DNA of 37,764 nt from NCBI GenBank assembly GCA_045580815.1, contig JAZNOL010000044.1, forward strand, positions 1-37,764, written 5' to 3'. Shown here one piece after another: positions 24,304 to 31,468 of the stretch (the first letter of the stretch is position 1; each line of letters begins with the position of its first letter). Both the position numbers and the translations under genes were made by a program. The notes beneath the pieces are model-generated. The model worked only from the letters and a program-made list of their open reading frames with translations. It did no database searches and was not told where the DNA came from. The DNA is from JAZNOL01 sp045580815. Its GTDB lineage: Bacteria; Bacillota; Clostridia; RUG12999.

Positions 24304-25310
24304 TTTGCAAACACTCCCTGCATATGATTTTTCAGTTCGTCTTTTGTATATGTTTTCATTTCAAAATTTCCTGCCTCAGGAACATAAATCACGGTTATGC
24401 TGTCGCCGTTGAATTTTTTGTCATGACACATTGCCGACCAGATTTTATCAAAATCCACATCTGCCGCAACGGGGAGTGACAGTTTTTCAAGAACGGCCTC
24501 AAGACGGGATTTTACACTGTCTGAGCACATAAACGTCATGCCCAGGGCAACACATTCGCCGTGATAATAGTGTGATAAATTTTCGGCACTTTCGATTGCA
24601 TGACCAATTGTGTGACCGAAATTAAGAATTTTTCTAAGACCTGTTTCTTTTTCGTCCTGTTCAACCACAATGCGTTTTATATCAATGGATTTTGCAATGA
24701 TTTCGTCTATATTTTCAAGTGGACCCTCTGTTTCAAACATTTCAAACAGCTTTGCATCCGAAGTCAGCGCCATTTTCACACTTTCTGCAAGACCGTTTGA
24801 AATCTGGCGTGGCGGAAGCGATGATAACGTTTCAGGGTCAATCAGCACTTTTTTCGGTTGATAAAATGCACCGACAATGTTTTTCACACCGCAGAAGTTT
24901 ACTGCGGTTTTTCCACCGATTGACGAGTCAACCTGAGAAAGCACCGTGGTGGGAATGTTATAAAAATCAATTCCTCTCATATAGCTTGCGGCGGTAAAAC
25001 CTGCAAGATCGCCCACAACACCGCCGCCTACGGCAACAACACAGTCGCCACGGGAAAAACCAAGCTCAAGCATTTTTTTAAGAAGTTTTTCAAAGGTCGC
25101 AAGGCTTTTGCTTTCTTCACCGGATTTTACCGTTTCAATGTGAGAGAATTTACAGCACGAGGCAACCTGCTGAGAATAAACAGCCGGAACACCGTCGTCG
25201 GTAATAATGAATACTTTTCTGTTTAAATCAAGATATTCTCCGGCATTTTTCAAAATGCCGCGCTGAAGCACAATGTCATAACCATCATTTATATTTACTT
25301 TTATAATCAT
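24300..25310 (-). CDS. aroB: 3-dehydroquinate synthase
   Basis: Cyclises DAHP to 3-dehydroquinate with NAD and a divalent metal. It has 336 residues. Motifs are VVAVGGGVVGDLAGFTAASYMRG (NAD-binding), NIPTTVLSQVDSSIGGKTAVN, GLAESVKMAL with the metal-binding glutamate, ILNFGHTIGHAIE and YHGECVALGM with the metal-binding histidines. Both ends are ATGA overlaps, with pheA before and aroC after. Confidence 0.96.
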   Translation of the reverse strand: MIIKVNINDGYDIVLQRGILKNAGEYLDLNRKVFIITDDGVPAVYSQQVASCCKFSHIETVKSGEESKSLATFEKLLKKMLELGFSRGDCVVAVGGGVVGDLAGFTAASYMRGIDFYNIPTTVLSQVDSSIGGKTAVNFCGVKNIVGAFYQPKKVLIDPETLSSLPPRQISNGLAESVKMALTSDAKLFEMFETEGPLENIDEIIAKSIDIKRIVVEQDEKETGLRKILNFGHTIGHAIESAENLSHYYHGECVALGMTFMCSDSVKSRLEAVLEKLSLPVAADVDFDKIWSAMCHDKKFNGDSITVIYVPEAGNFEMKTYTKDELKNHMQGVFAK

Positions 25311-26395
25311 TTGGGCACCTTCTTTGCACTGATTGTTTTGTAAGTTCCTGCAACATTAAGCTTGTCACAACAGTTTTTTAACTCATCAAGCATATCATTT
25401 TTAACAACGCCTTCAATTTCTATATAAAAGTAATATTTCCACATAAGGTCTTTCATGGGACGACTGCGAAGGGCTGTCATGTTGTAACCGTGACCCGAAA
25501 TAATGTTGATGGCTTTTGCAAGTGAACCGGCTTCGTTTTTAACAGTAAACAAAAGCATTGTGTGTGCCTCGCTGGAGGGGGGAGTAATTCCCGAGGGGGT
25601 AAGCACCGCAAATTTTGTGGTATTGCCCGAATCCTCATTGATTTTGCGTTCGAGAATTTCAAGTCCGTAAAGCTCTGCGGTTTCTTCACTGGCAATTGCC
25701 GCTGTGTGAATGTCGCCTTTTTCGGCAACAGCTTTTGCGGCAAGTGCGGTGTTTACAGCTTCTTTTGATGTTATAAAATGAGTTTTTAAATATTCACCGC
25801 ATTGGGAGAGTGCCTGTGGATGGCTTATTGCTTCGGTTATATCGGCTAATGTTGCACCGGGAACCCCAAGCAGATTCTGATTAATTTCGATTTCAACCAT
25901 TTCGCATACTTTAAGGGGACCGGAAAAAATCAAATCCATAACCTGACCTACTTCACCGGAATGGCTGTTTTCAATGGGGAGAACAACACATTCACATTCA
26001 CCTTTTACAACGCTGTCATAAGCGGCTTTGAAGTTTTCATAGCCGATAGTCTGCCCGTCGGGAAAAGTACGTCTTGCGGCAATGTTGGCAAATGCACCCT
26101 CAACACCGCTGTAAGCAATTTTTGCACCGCTAACCAGCATGTGCTGATAATTGCGTGAGGTTTTCATCATATCACGCAAAAATGTCACATAAAACCCTTT
26201 AAGGCTTTCGTCTTCGATATAGGCGCAGTTTCTTTCAATAAGCTCGTCTTCTCTTTTTTGGTCAAGAATGGGCAGACCGTGCTCACGCTTGTACTGAGCA
26301 ACTGTTTTTGCGGCACCCATACGCTTTAAAAAAAGCTCTGCCATTTTTTTATCAACTTCGTTTATTATGCCTCTTGCTTCGGTAAGTTTGTCCAT
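25307..26395 (-). CDS. pheA: Bifunctional chorismate mutase / prephenate dehydratase with ACT domain
   Basis: Converts chorismate to prephenate and then to phenylpyruvate. The 362 residues divide into an AroQ-type chorismate mutase (about 1-90: INEVDKKMAELFLKRM, then VAQYKREHGLPILDQKRE), a dehydratase (about 95-275: GVEGAFANIAA, LPIENSHSGEV, ISHPQALSQC and NTTKFAVL, where many enzymes have TRF) and a C-terminal ACT domain (AGSLAKAINIISGHGYNMTALRSRP is split here as AGSLAKAINII and NMTALRSRPM) that in homologues binds Phe for feedback. The start follows AAGGAGG directly downstream of the attenuator. As the first gene of the operon it also supplies prephenate for TyrA. Confidence 0.95.
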   Translation of the reverse strand: MDKLTEARGIINEVDKKMAELFLKRMGAAKTVAQYKREHGLPILDQKREDELIERNCAYIEDESLKGFYVTFLRDMMKTSRNYQHMLVSGAKIAYSGVEGAFANIAARRTFPDGQTIGYENFKAAYDSVVKGECECVVLPIENSHSGEVGQVMDLIFSGPLKVCEMVEIEINQNLLGVPGATLADITEAISHPQALSQCGEYLKTHFITSKEAVNTALAAKAVAEKGDIHTAAIASEETAELYGLEILERKINEDSGNTTKFAVLTPSGITPPSSEAHTMLLFTVKNEAGSLAKAINIISGHGYNMTALRSRPMKDLMWKYYFYIEIEGVVKNDMLDELKNCCDKLNVAGTYKTISAKKVPK

Positions 26396-26411
26396 AAAGT
26401 CCTCCTTACAA

Positions 26412-26449
26412 ACTAAAAACCCCGCTTATGTCCGCTAACATAAACGAGG
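26412..26449 (-). terminator. Attenuator terminator hairpin (3:4) before pheA
   Basis: On the minus strand CCTCGTTTATGT pairs over 12 positions with ACATAAGCGGGG (two G-U pairs) around a six-base loop and runs straight into TTTTTAG. It lies only about a dozen bases upstream of the pheA ribosome-binding site, so as a terminator it would stop transcription before the whole aro operon. Confidence 0.88.
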
Positions 26450-26490
26450 TAAAATTACGTTTTAAATTTAAATCTCAATTTACATTAACC
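26434..26490 (-). promoter_or_regulatory. Predicted antiterminator pairing (2:3) of the aro leader
   Basis: The segment GGUUAAUGUAAAUUGAG (26490-26474) can pair with CUCGUUUAUGUUAGC (26448-26434) over 15 positions with one bulged U and several G-U pairs. The second segment contains nearly the whole 5' arm of the terminator, so this structure and the terminator exclude each other. Pairing was done by hand, without an energy calculation. Confidence 0.65.
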
Positions 26491-26567
26491 GCATTTAATT
26501 TTCACACGACGAAAAGGCATAGCCGTAAAAATACGCTACGCTGTAAAAGTATGAAAATCGATTGCGG
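26489..26567 (-). promoter_or_regulatory. Predicted protector pairing (1:2) of the aro leader
   Basis: CCGCAAUCGAUUUUCAUAC (26567-26549), inside leader-peptide codons 5-11, pairs with GUGUGAAAAUUAAAUGCGG (26507-26489) as a 10-pair helix, a four-base internal loop and a 5-pair helix. It overlaps the antiterminator arm by only one or two bases, so competition between the two would be partly steric. A ribosome stalled on the Phe/Tyr codons would cover segment 1. Confidence 0.6.
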
Positions 26568-26581
26568 ATAGATGTGTTCAT
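26495..26581 (-). CDS. Phe/Tyr-rich attenuation leader peptide of the aromatic operon
   Basis: A 28-codon frame starting at ATG 26581 and ending at TAA 26497-26495. Residues 9-23 read FSYFYSVAYFYGYAF: four Phe and five Tyr codons among fifteen. CAGGAG lies 11 bases before the ATG. The frame begins about 30 bases after the predicted transcription start and lies within the structured leader, so its translation can sense charged tRNA-Phe and tRNA-Tyr. Low Phe- or Tyr-tRNA should stall the ribosome over segment 1, allow the antiterminator and turn the operon on. It is too short and compositionally biased to have another obvious role, and resembles the E. coli pheL logic. The coding call is strong; the mechanism is inferred. 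Confidence 0.87.
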   Translation of the reverse strand: MNTSIRNRFSYFYSVAYFYGYAFSSCEN

Positions 26582-26617
26582 GATTAAAAATACTCCTGTG
26601 CTTTAAAATTAAGTATA

Positions 26618-26646
26618 ATTATACACCTATATTTTACGGTTGTCAA
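26618..26646 (-). promoter_or_regulatory. Consensus sigma-A promoter of the aromatic operon
   Basis: On the minus strand TTGACA (26646-26641), a 17-base spacer and TATAAT (26623-26618) match the consensus perfectly. Transcription should begin near 26611, giving a leader of about 215 bases before pheA. A constitutive promoter of this strength suggests that control is exerted after initiation. Confidence 0.9.
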
Positions 26647-26705
26647 GAGAAATTTGAAAAAAATTTAAAAAAAATTAAAAAAATACTTAAAATAAATATA
26701 TTTTA

Positions 26706-26734
26706 TTTACAAAACGAACTTTTTGATGTATAAT
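26706..26734 (+). promoter_or_regulatory. Sigma-A promoter of the RadC-like gene
   Basis: TTTACA (26706-26711), a 17-base spacer and TATAAT (26729-26734) lie about 50 bases upstream of the preferred ATG and diverge from the aromatic-operon promoter. Confidence 0.8.
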
Positions 26735-26784
26735 ATATAAAACAGAAACAAATGATAGATGCTAAAAGAGCAAAAGAGGTAAAA

Positions 26785-27417
26785 ATGCTTTATAAAAATA
26801 TACAAGAACAAGAAAACGAAAAAAGACTGCTTTGCGAAATTCTGGGATATATGATGACAAACGAAAAAGCAGAAAAATCCGCAACCCGGCTTATTGAAGA
26901 GTTCGGATGCATAAAAAATATTTTGTCAGCAGGAATAAAGGATTTGCAGTCATCGGCAGATATGTCTGAAAATGAAGCGGTGTCATTATCGCTTTTTGGC
27001 AAGCTTATGCACTACACAGAATACGAAACCTTTGGAGAGAATCCGGAACTGTCACAGCCAAAGGTACGTGAAAAATTTGTGCAGGTGGCTATAAATGTTA
27101 TGCCGTATGAAGATTTTTACTTGTTTTTACTTGACCAAAAATACAAACTGATAAAAATTGTGCCGGTTTCTCGTGGTAGTGAAACAGACGTGGGCGTAAA
27201 CAAGCGGTTTATTCTTGATGAAACAGTAAAAAACGGTGCGTCAGGTGTTATTGCGGTACATACGCATCCTTGTGCAAACGCAGAACCGTCAATTGACGAT
27301 ATCAAGGCAACAGAAGATATTGCATCAACGCTAAGCAGTATTGACATAAAGCTTGTTGATCATATTATCGTTGGCAGAGATGGGATATGCAGTTTGTACG
27401 AACGAAACATACTCTAA
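26785..27417 (+). CDS. RadC-like JAB/MPN-domain protein
   Basis: A 210-residue protein of the RadC family (historically called DNA-repair proteins, function unsettled). The N-terminal part resembles the helix-hairpin-helix region of RadC (LLCEILGYMMT, then EEFGCIKNILSAGIKDLQ). The C-terminal JAB domain has the metal motif in GVIAVHTHPCANAEPSIDDIKATEDI and LVDHIIVGRDG. Canonical RadC reads HNHPSGxPxPSxxD; here the two histidines, the proline and the downstream aspartate are kept but the SG pair is changed. The ATG at 26785 is preferred for its AAGAGG site; the one at 26752 has no ribosome-binding site. Its stop lies seven bases from that of the convergent tmcAL. Confidence 0.8.
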   Translation: MLYKNIQEQENEKRLLCEILGYMMTNEKAEKSATRLIEEFGCIKNILSAGIKDLQSSADMSENEAVSLSLFGKLMHYTEYETFGENPELSQPKVREKFVQVAINVMPYEDFYLFLLDQKYKLIKIVPVSRGSETDVGVNKRFILDETVKNGASGVIAVHTHPCANAEPSIDDIKATEDIASTLSSIDIKLVDHIIVGRDGICSLYERNIL

Positions 27418-27424
27418 TTTTTTG

Positions 27425-28600
27425 TTACAAAAAAATACTGTTATTACGTCGGATTTCAGTTTCGGCGGTGCGGTATTTTTTGTTTTTCATACCTAAATAA
27501 TAAATTGAAGAAGATTTATAGTCAATGTCAAAAATTTCTTTTTGAATTTCCGAAAGAGCTTTGCTGTCGGATATTTTAGAAATAACGGTCATGTCTGAAT
27601 TTTCTTTAACACTGTTAATAAATAAATATCCTAATGAGTTGGAAGACAGTACATTTATATACGAAGCACCAACCGCAGAATATTTTTTGATATCTTCGTG
27701 CGAAATTCCTATAATTGCGTTTAAAACAATTCTTTTAATGCGTGCCATGGTGTAACGCTTAGTTTTTACATTACGATATAAATCTTCAAGATCAGACGAT
27801 GTAAAAACAGCGGAATTTATTCGGTTATGAATACCCTCGGCAACATATGCACCGCCTTCGGAAATCCCTTTTGTGCGAAGATATCCCAGTACAAACGGAG
27901 AAAGAATTTCGCTGTCAAAAAAACGACCGCAATCAAAAGCAGTTTTAAAAATTTTAAAACTTTCTGCCGGAATATATTTTTTAAGTGATATGAAATCACC
28001 GTCTTCAAAAAGCTTGCGACAGGCTGTTGCACTGATGAATTTCCCATCGGTGTTTTCGCTGTTATAGCCTTCGCCCTCACGCTTTATAAGGACAGGTGCA
28101 ATTTTGCTGTTTAAGGTTTTCAGTGCACGGATATATTCAATAGCAAGAATGTTGTTGGGGGAGAGAACTCCGTTTTCGCAAGCATCAGACAATGCCGACG
28201 GATAACTTTTGCCTACCGATAAATGTTCTTTTACGTTGCTGTCGGAAGTTATAGAAACGGCATTTTCAAGTAAGTCAATATCATCGGTTTCACAACCAAA
28301 AGCAAGATAATCAATGCATCCACATTTTTCAAGCATTTTAACAGCACCAAGGGCGAAAAATTCAGCCGTCTGACAGGCATAGCAAAAAGGCAGTTCAATA
28401 ACAATGTCCGCACCTGCGGCAACAGCTGCACGGGCACGCACCCATTTGTCAAAAAGTGCTCCGTCACCACGCTGAGTGAAATTTCCGCTCATAAGTGCAA
28501 CAACAATATCGGCACCTGTTTTTTCACGTGCCTGTTTTATGTGATATTCATGTCCCGTGTGAAAAGGGTTGTACTCGCAAATTATACCGCAAATTTTCAT
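27425..28600 (-). CDS. tmcAL: tRNA(Met) cytidine acetate ligase (YlbM family)
   Basis: Acetylates the wobble cytidine of elongator tRNA-Met using acetate and ATP, as established for Bacillus TmcAL. The 391-residue frame starts MKICGIICEYNPFHTGHEYHI, with the nucleotidyltransferase HxGH motif (HTGH), and continues MSGNFTQRGD, ADIVIELPFCYACQTAEFFALGAV and FGCETDD, all family-typical. The C-terminal half is the helical tRNA-binding part. A CGGAGA site precedes the ATG. It lies divergently next to pta-ackA; both relate to acetate chemistry, though the link may be chance. Confidence 0.94.
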   Translation of the reverse strand: MKICGIICEYNPFHTGHEYHIKQAREKTGADIVVALMSGNFTQRGDGALFDKWVRARAAVAAGADIVIELPFCYACQTAEFFALGAVKMLEKCGCIDYLAFGCETDDIDLLENAVSITSDSNVKEHLSVGKSYPSALSDACENGVLSPNNILAIEYIRALKTLNSKIAPVLIKREGEGYNSENTDGKFISATACRKLFEDGDFISLKKYIPAESFKIFKTAFDCGRFFDSEILSPFVLGYLRTKGISEGGAYVAEGIHNRINSAVFTSSDLEDLYRNVKTKRYTMARIKRIVLNAIIGISHEDIKKYSAVGASYINVLSSNSLGYLFINSVKENSDMTVISKISDSKALSEIQKEIFDIDYKSSSIYYLGMKNKKYRTAETEIRRNNSIFL

Positions 28601-28653
28601 AATTAATATCTCCGATTTATTAAATTAGCTAAAAAAGGTATCCGTATATTACT

Positions 28654-28682
28654 ATTTTATCACATTTTTAATGAAATTTCAA
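28654..28682 (-). promoter_or_regulatory. Probable promoter of tmcAL
   Basis: On the minus strand TTGAAA (28682-28677), a 17-base spacer and TAAAAT (28659-28654). Fair match in a very A+T-rich gap. Confidence 0.5.
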
Positions 28683-28700
28683 ATTTTTTTTAAAAATATA

Positions 28701-28729
28701 TTGTATCTTTGTCGAAAAAGGTGTATAAT
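28701..28729 (+). promoter_or_regulatory. Promoter of pta-ackA
   Basis: TTGTAT (28701-28706), a 17-base spacer and TATAAT (28724-28729), about 65 bases upstream of the pta ATG. Confidence 0.7.
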
Positions 28730-28793
28730 GTATATGCATTTTTATAAATTCACGGTTTAAGTACCGCAGAAAATATTAAGGAGTGTATAGAAA

Positions 28794-29792
28794 ATGGGAA
28801 AATTTCTCGAAACAATTAAAGAACGTGCAAAAGTGGCAAAACAGACAATAGTTCTGCCCGAAGGCGCAGACATCCGTACTGTTCAGGCAGCAGCTGCTGC
28901 ATCGGCAGAAGGGCTTGCTGACCTTATCATCCTTGGCGATGAAGCAGAGGTTAACAAACTTGCAGATGGTCTTGATATCAGCAAGGTTAAAATTGTAAAT
29001 CCGATTACAGACGCACGTCTTGGCGAATTTGCAAACGCTTTTTATGAAATGAGAAAAGCAAAAGGCGTTACTGAAGAGCAGGCACTTGAAACAATGAAAA
29101 ATCCGCTTTATTTCGGTGTAATGATGGTTAAACTTGGCCTTGCAGACGGCATGGTTGCCGGTGCGGCAAACTCAACTTCAAACGTGCTTCGTCCGGCATT
29201 GCAGATTCTTAAAACTGCACCCGGCACAAAACTTGTTTCTGCATTCTTTGTAATCTGTGTTCCGGATTGCGAATATGGCGAAAACGGCACATTTATTTTT
29301 GCAGACTCAGGTCTTAATGAAGACCCGGATGCAGATGCGGTTTCTGAAATCGCTATTTCTTCTGCTGCAAGCTTTAAACAGCTTATTCAGGCAGAACCCA
29401 ATATTGCAATGCTTTCATATTCTACATACGGCAGTGCAAAAAATCCCCTTGTTGACAAAATGCAGGAAGCTACACGCCTTGCTAAAGAAAAACGTCCGGA
29501 TCTTAACCTTGACGGCGAGTTGCAGCTTGATGCGGCTATCGTTCCTTCAGTTGGCGAATCAAAAGCACCAGGCTCACCTGTTGCAGGTCATGCAAACGTG
29601 CTTGTATTCCCGAATCTTGACGCAGGCAACATTGGTTACAAACTTGCACAGCGTCTTGCAAAAGCAGAAGCTTACGGTCCTATAACACAGGGTATTGCAA
29701 AACCTGTTAACGACCTTTCAAGAGGATGTAGCGCAGACGATATCGTTGGCGTTATTGCAATCACAGCAGTTCAGGCTCAGGCACAGAAATAA
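28794..29792 (+). CDS. pta: Phosphate acetyltransferase
   Basis: Interconverts acetyl-CoA and acetyl phosphate. The 332 residues correspond to the short Bacillus/Clostridium form without the N-terminal regulatory domains of E. coli Pta. Motifs are QTIVLPEGADIRTVQAA at the start, LADGMVAGAANSTSNVLRPALQI, FADSGLNEDPDA, SYSTYGSAKNPLVDKM, ELQLDAAIVPSVGESKAPGS and VFPNLDAGNIGYKLAQRL. The start follows AAGGAG. It lies 24 bases upstream of ackA; the pair yields ATP and acetate in fermentation. Confidence 0.97.
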   Translation: MGKFLETIKERAKVAKQTIVLPEGADIRTVQAAAAASAEGLADLIILGDEAEVNKLADGLDISKVKIVNPITDARLGEFANAFYEMRKAKGVTEEQALETMKNPLYFGVMMVKLGLADGMVAGAANSTSNVLRPALQILKTAPGTKLVSAFFVICVPDCEYGENGTFIFADSGLNEDPDADAVSEIAISSAASFKQLIQAEPNIAMLSYSTYGSAKNPLVDKMQEATRLAKEKRPDLNLDGELQLDAAIVPSVGESKAPGSPVAGHANVLVFPNLDAGNIGYKLAQRLAKAEAYGPITQGIAKPVNDLSRGCSADDIVGVIAITAVQAQAQK

Positions 29793-29816
29793 TTTTAGAA
29801 AGGAATTTTTGAGATT

Positions 29817-31016
29817 ATGAAAATTTTAGTTATAAATGCCGGCAGTTCATCACTTAAATATCAGCTTATTGATATGACAACAAAAGAAGTTATGGCAAAA
29901 GGCCTTTGCGAACGTATCGGTCTTGATTCGCCCAAACTCAACCACACTCCGGCAGGCAAAGATAAACTTACTTTTGAAGTAGTAATGCCCACTCACGAAG
30001 AAGCAATCAAACTTGTTCTTGATGCTCTTTGCGACAAAGACCACGGTGTTATCGGTTCACTTGCAGAAATTTCAGCGGTAGGTCACCGTGTTGTTCACGG
30101 CGGCGAGCTTTTCAAAAGCTCAGTTAAAATTGATGAAGACGTTAAAGATGCAATCAAACAGTGCTTTGACTTAGCTCCTCTTCACAATCCGGCAAACCTT
30201 ATCGGTATCGAAGCCTGCGAAAAAGCAATGGGCAAAGATGTTCCTCAGATTGCTGTTTTTGACACAGCATTCCACCAGACAATGCCTGCATATGCTTATA
30301 TGTACGCACTTCCTTATGAATACTATGAAAACTATAAAATCCGTCGCTACGGTTTCCACGGAACATCACACAAATATGTTGCAGGCAGAGCAGCAGAAAT
30401 CATGGGCAAACCGGCAAGCGAGCTCAAAATTATCACAGCTCATCTTGGCAACGGTTCATCAATCACAGCAGTAGACGGCGGCAAATCTGTTGACACATCA
30501 ATGGGTCTCACTCCTCTTGCCGGTGTTTGCATGGGTACACGAAGCGGTGACATCGACCCGGCTATCGTTACATTCCTTGCAGAAAAACTCGGCAAATCTG
30601 CTGACGATGTTGTTTCAATTCTTAACAAAAAATCAGGTGTTGACGGTATTTCAGGTGTTTCAAGTGACTTCCGTGACCTTGCAAATGCGGCTGAAGAAGG
30701 CAACGAAAGAGCAAAACTTGCTCTTGATATGTTCAAATATCAGGTAAGAAGCTATATTGCATCTTATGCGGCTGCAATGGGCGGCGTTGACGTGCTTGTA
30801 TTTACAGCAGGTATCGGTGAAAACGACAGCGATGTTCGTCTCGGTAGCGTTAAAGGTCTTGAGTATATGGGTATTGCCGTTGACGAAGAAAAGAACAAAG
30901 TTCGCGGCAAAGAAGCAAACGTTTCAAAAGACGGTGCAAAGGTTACAACACTTGTAATCCCCACAAACGAAGAACTCATGATTGCTATGGAAACAAAAGA
31001 AATCATCGAGAAATAA
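29817..31016 (+). CDS. ackA: Acetate kinase
   Basis: Transfers phosphate between acetyl phosphate and ADP, giving ATP plus acetate. The 399 residues start with KILVINAGSSSLKYQLIDM (ASKHA fold) and include VGHRVVHGGELF, VFDTAFHQTMP, RRYGFHGTSHKYVA, ITAHLGNGSSITAV, MGLTPLAGVCMGTRSGDIDP and VFTAGIGENDSDVR. All expected active-site residues (Asn7, Arg, Asp in FDTAFH, Arg in GTRSGD, Glu in NEE) are present. An AAAGGAA site precedes the ATG. Confidence 0.97.
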   Translation: MKILVINAGSSSLKYQLIDMTTKEVMAKGLCERIGLDSPKLNHTPAGKDKLTFEVVMPTHEEAIKLVLDALCDKDHGVIGSLAEISAVGHRVVHGGELFKSSVKIDEDVKDAIKQCFDLAPLHNPANLIGIEACEKAMGKDVPQIAVFDTAFHQTMPAYAYMYALPYEYYENYKIRRYGFHGTSHKYVAGRAAEIMGKPASELKIITAHLGNGSSITAVDGGKSVDTSMGLTPLAGVCMGTRSGDIDPAIVTFLAEKLGKSADDVVSILNKKSGVDGISGVSSDFRDLANAAEEGNERAKLALDMFKYQVRSYIASYAAAMGGVDVLVFTAGIGENDSDVRLGSVKGLEYMGIAVDEEKNKVRGKEANVSKDGAKVTTLVIPTNEELMIAMETKEIIEK

Positions 31017-31033
31017 TTTGTAATAATATGATA

Positions 31034-31066
31034 AACAGGGCAGTGACGTTTGGTCACTGCCCTGTT
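31034..31066 (+). terminator. Strong hairpin after ackA
   Basis: AACAGGGCAGTGAC and GTCACTGCCCTGTT form a perfect 14-pair stem around a five-base loop, 17 bases after the ackA stop. The usual T-run is missing (ACACTT follows), so it may be a stability or weak termination hairpin. Confidence 0.6.
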
Positions 31067-31130
31067 ACACTTAATATTATAATCTGTCCACTCTTCTTTA
31101 GGCAAGGAGGAGTTTATGGTTGCATCGTCC

Positions 31131-31186
31131 AAAGGCTTCCCCCTACGAGGGGAAGCTGTCGAGCGGATGCGAGACTGATGAGGGGA
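31131..31186 (+). repeat. Structured intergenic repeat resembling a common gut-Clostridia family
   Basis: Contains GCTTCCCC (31135-31142) paired with GGGGAAGC (31149-31156), followed by CTGTCGAGCGGATGCGAGAC and TGATGAGGGG. I recognise the overall pattern, AAAGGCTTCCCC...GGGGAAGCTGTC...GACTGATGAGG, as a dispersed palindromic repeat seen in many gut Firmicutes genomes (from memory, not searched). An eight-pair hairpin ATGCCTTC/GAAGGCAT follows at 31186-31205. Confidence 0.6.
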
Positions 31187-31225
31187 TGCCTTCATAAGAA
31201 GGCATGATTGTACAAACTTACAATA

Positions 31226-31345
31226 GCGGAACGGTTACGAATCGTTCCTTGCGGAGTTGTGCAGTTTTTCAAGTTTGCACTATATCTTGCCTCCCCTGAC
31301 AAGGGCAGACAAGGGTTTGTAGCAAACGTTTCATAACCATTCCGC
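31226..31345. repeat. 120-bp element with imperfect terminal inverted repeats (MITE-like)
   Basis: The 19-base end at 31226-31244 is inverted at 31327-31345 with three mismatches. The interior has no credible gene; the 68-codon minus-strand frame crossing it is low-complexity. No target-site duplication is obvious. The rest of the 452-bp gap between ackA and the galactosidase holds only the repeat at 31131-31186 and the promoter at 31406. Confidence 0.55.
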
Positions 31346-31405
31346 AAAATGTACACGGCAAATAACAAAAACAACATAAATACATAAAAATACAACATAT
31401 AAACA

Positions 31406-31434
31406 TTGACAAGTTTTGTTTTAAGATGTATAAT
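31406..31434 (+). promoter_or_regulatory. Consensus promoter of the alpha-galactosidase gene
   Basis: TTGACA (31406-31411), a 17-base spacer and TATAAT (31429-31434); a perfect sigma-A consensus 35 bases before the ATG. No operator-like palindrome overlaps it. Confidence 0.9.
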
Positions 31435-31468
31435 ACAGATAACTATATTCTTTTAAAGGAGAATTTTC

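Noticed and set aside
25560..25640. Loss of prephenate dehydratase activity because TRF reads TKF
   Set aside because: Lys for Arg is conservative and the rest of the domain is intact; I cannot argue for inactivation from this change alone.
26396..26620. T-box riboswitch in the aromatic operon leader
   Set aside because: No T-box sequence (AGGGTGGNACCGCG) or Stem I features are present; a short aromatic-rich coding frame explains the leader better.
31192..31398. 68-codon minus-strand frame with a hydrophobic start
   Set aside because: It is wholly made of the inverted-repeat element and A+T-rich flank, without a ribosome-binding site; such frames come with the repeat family.
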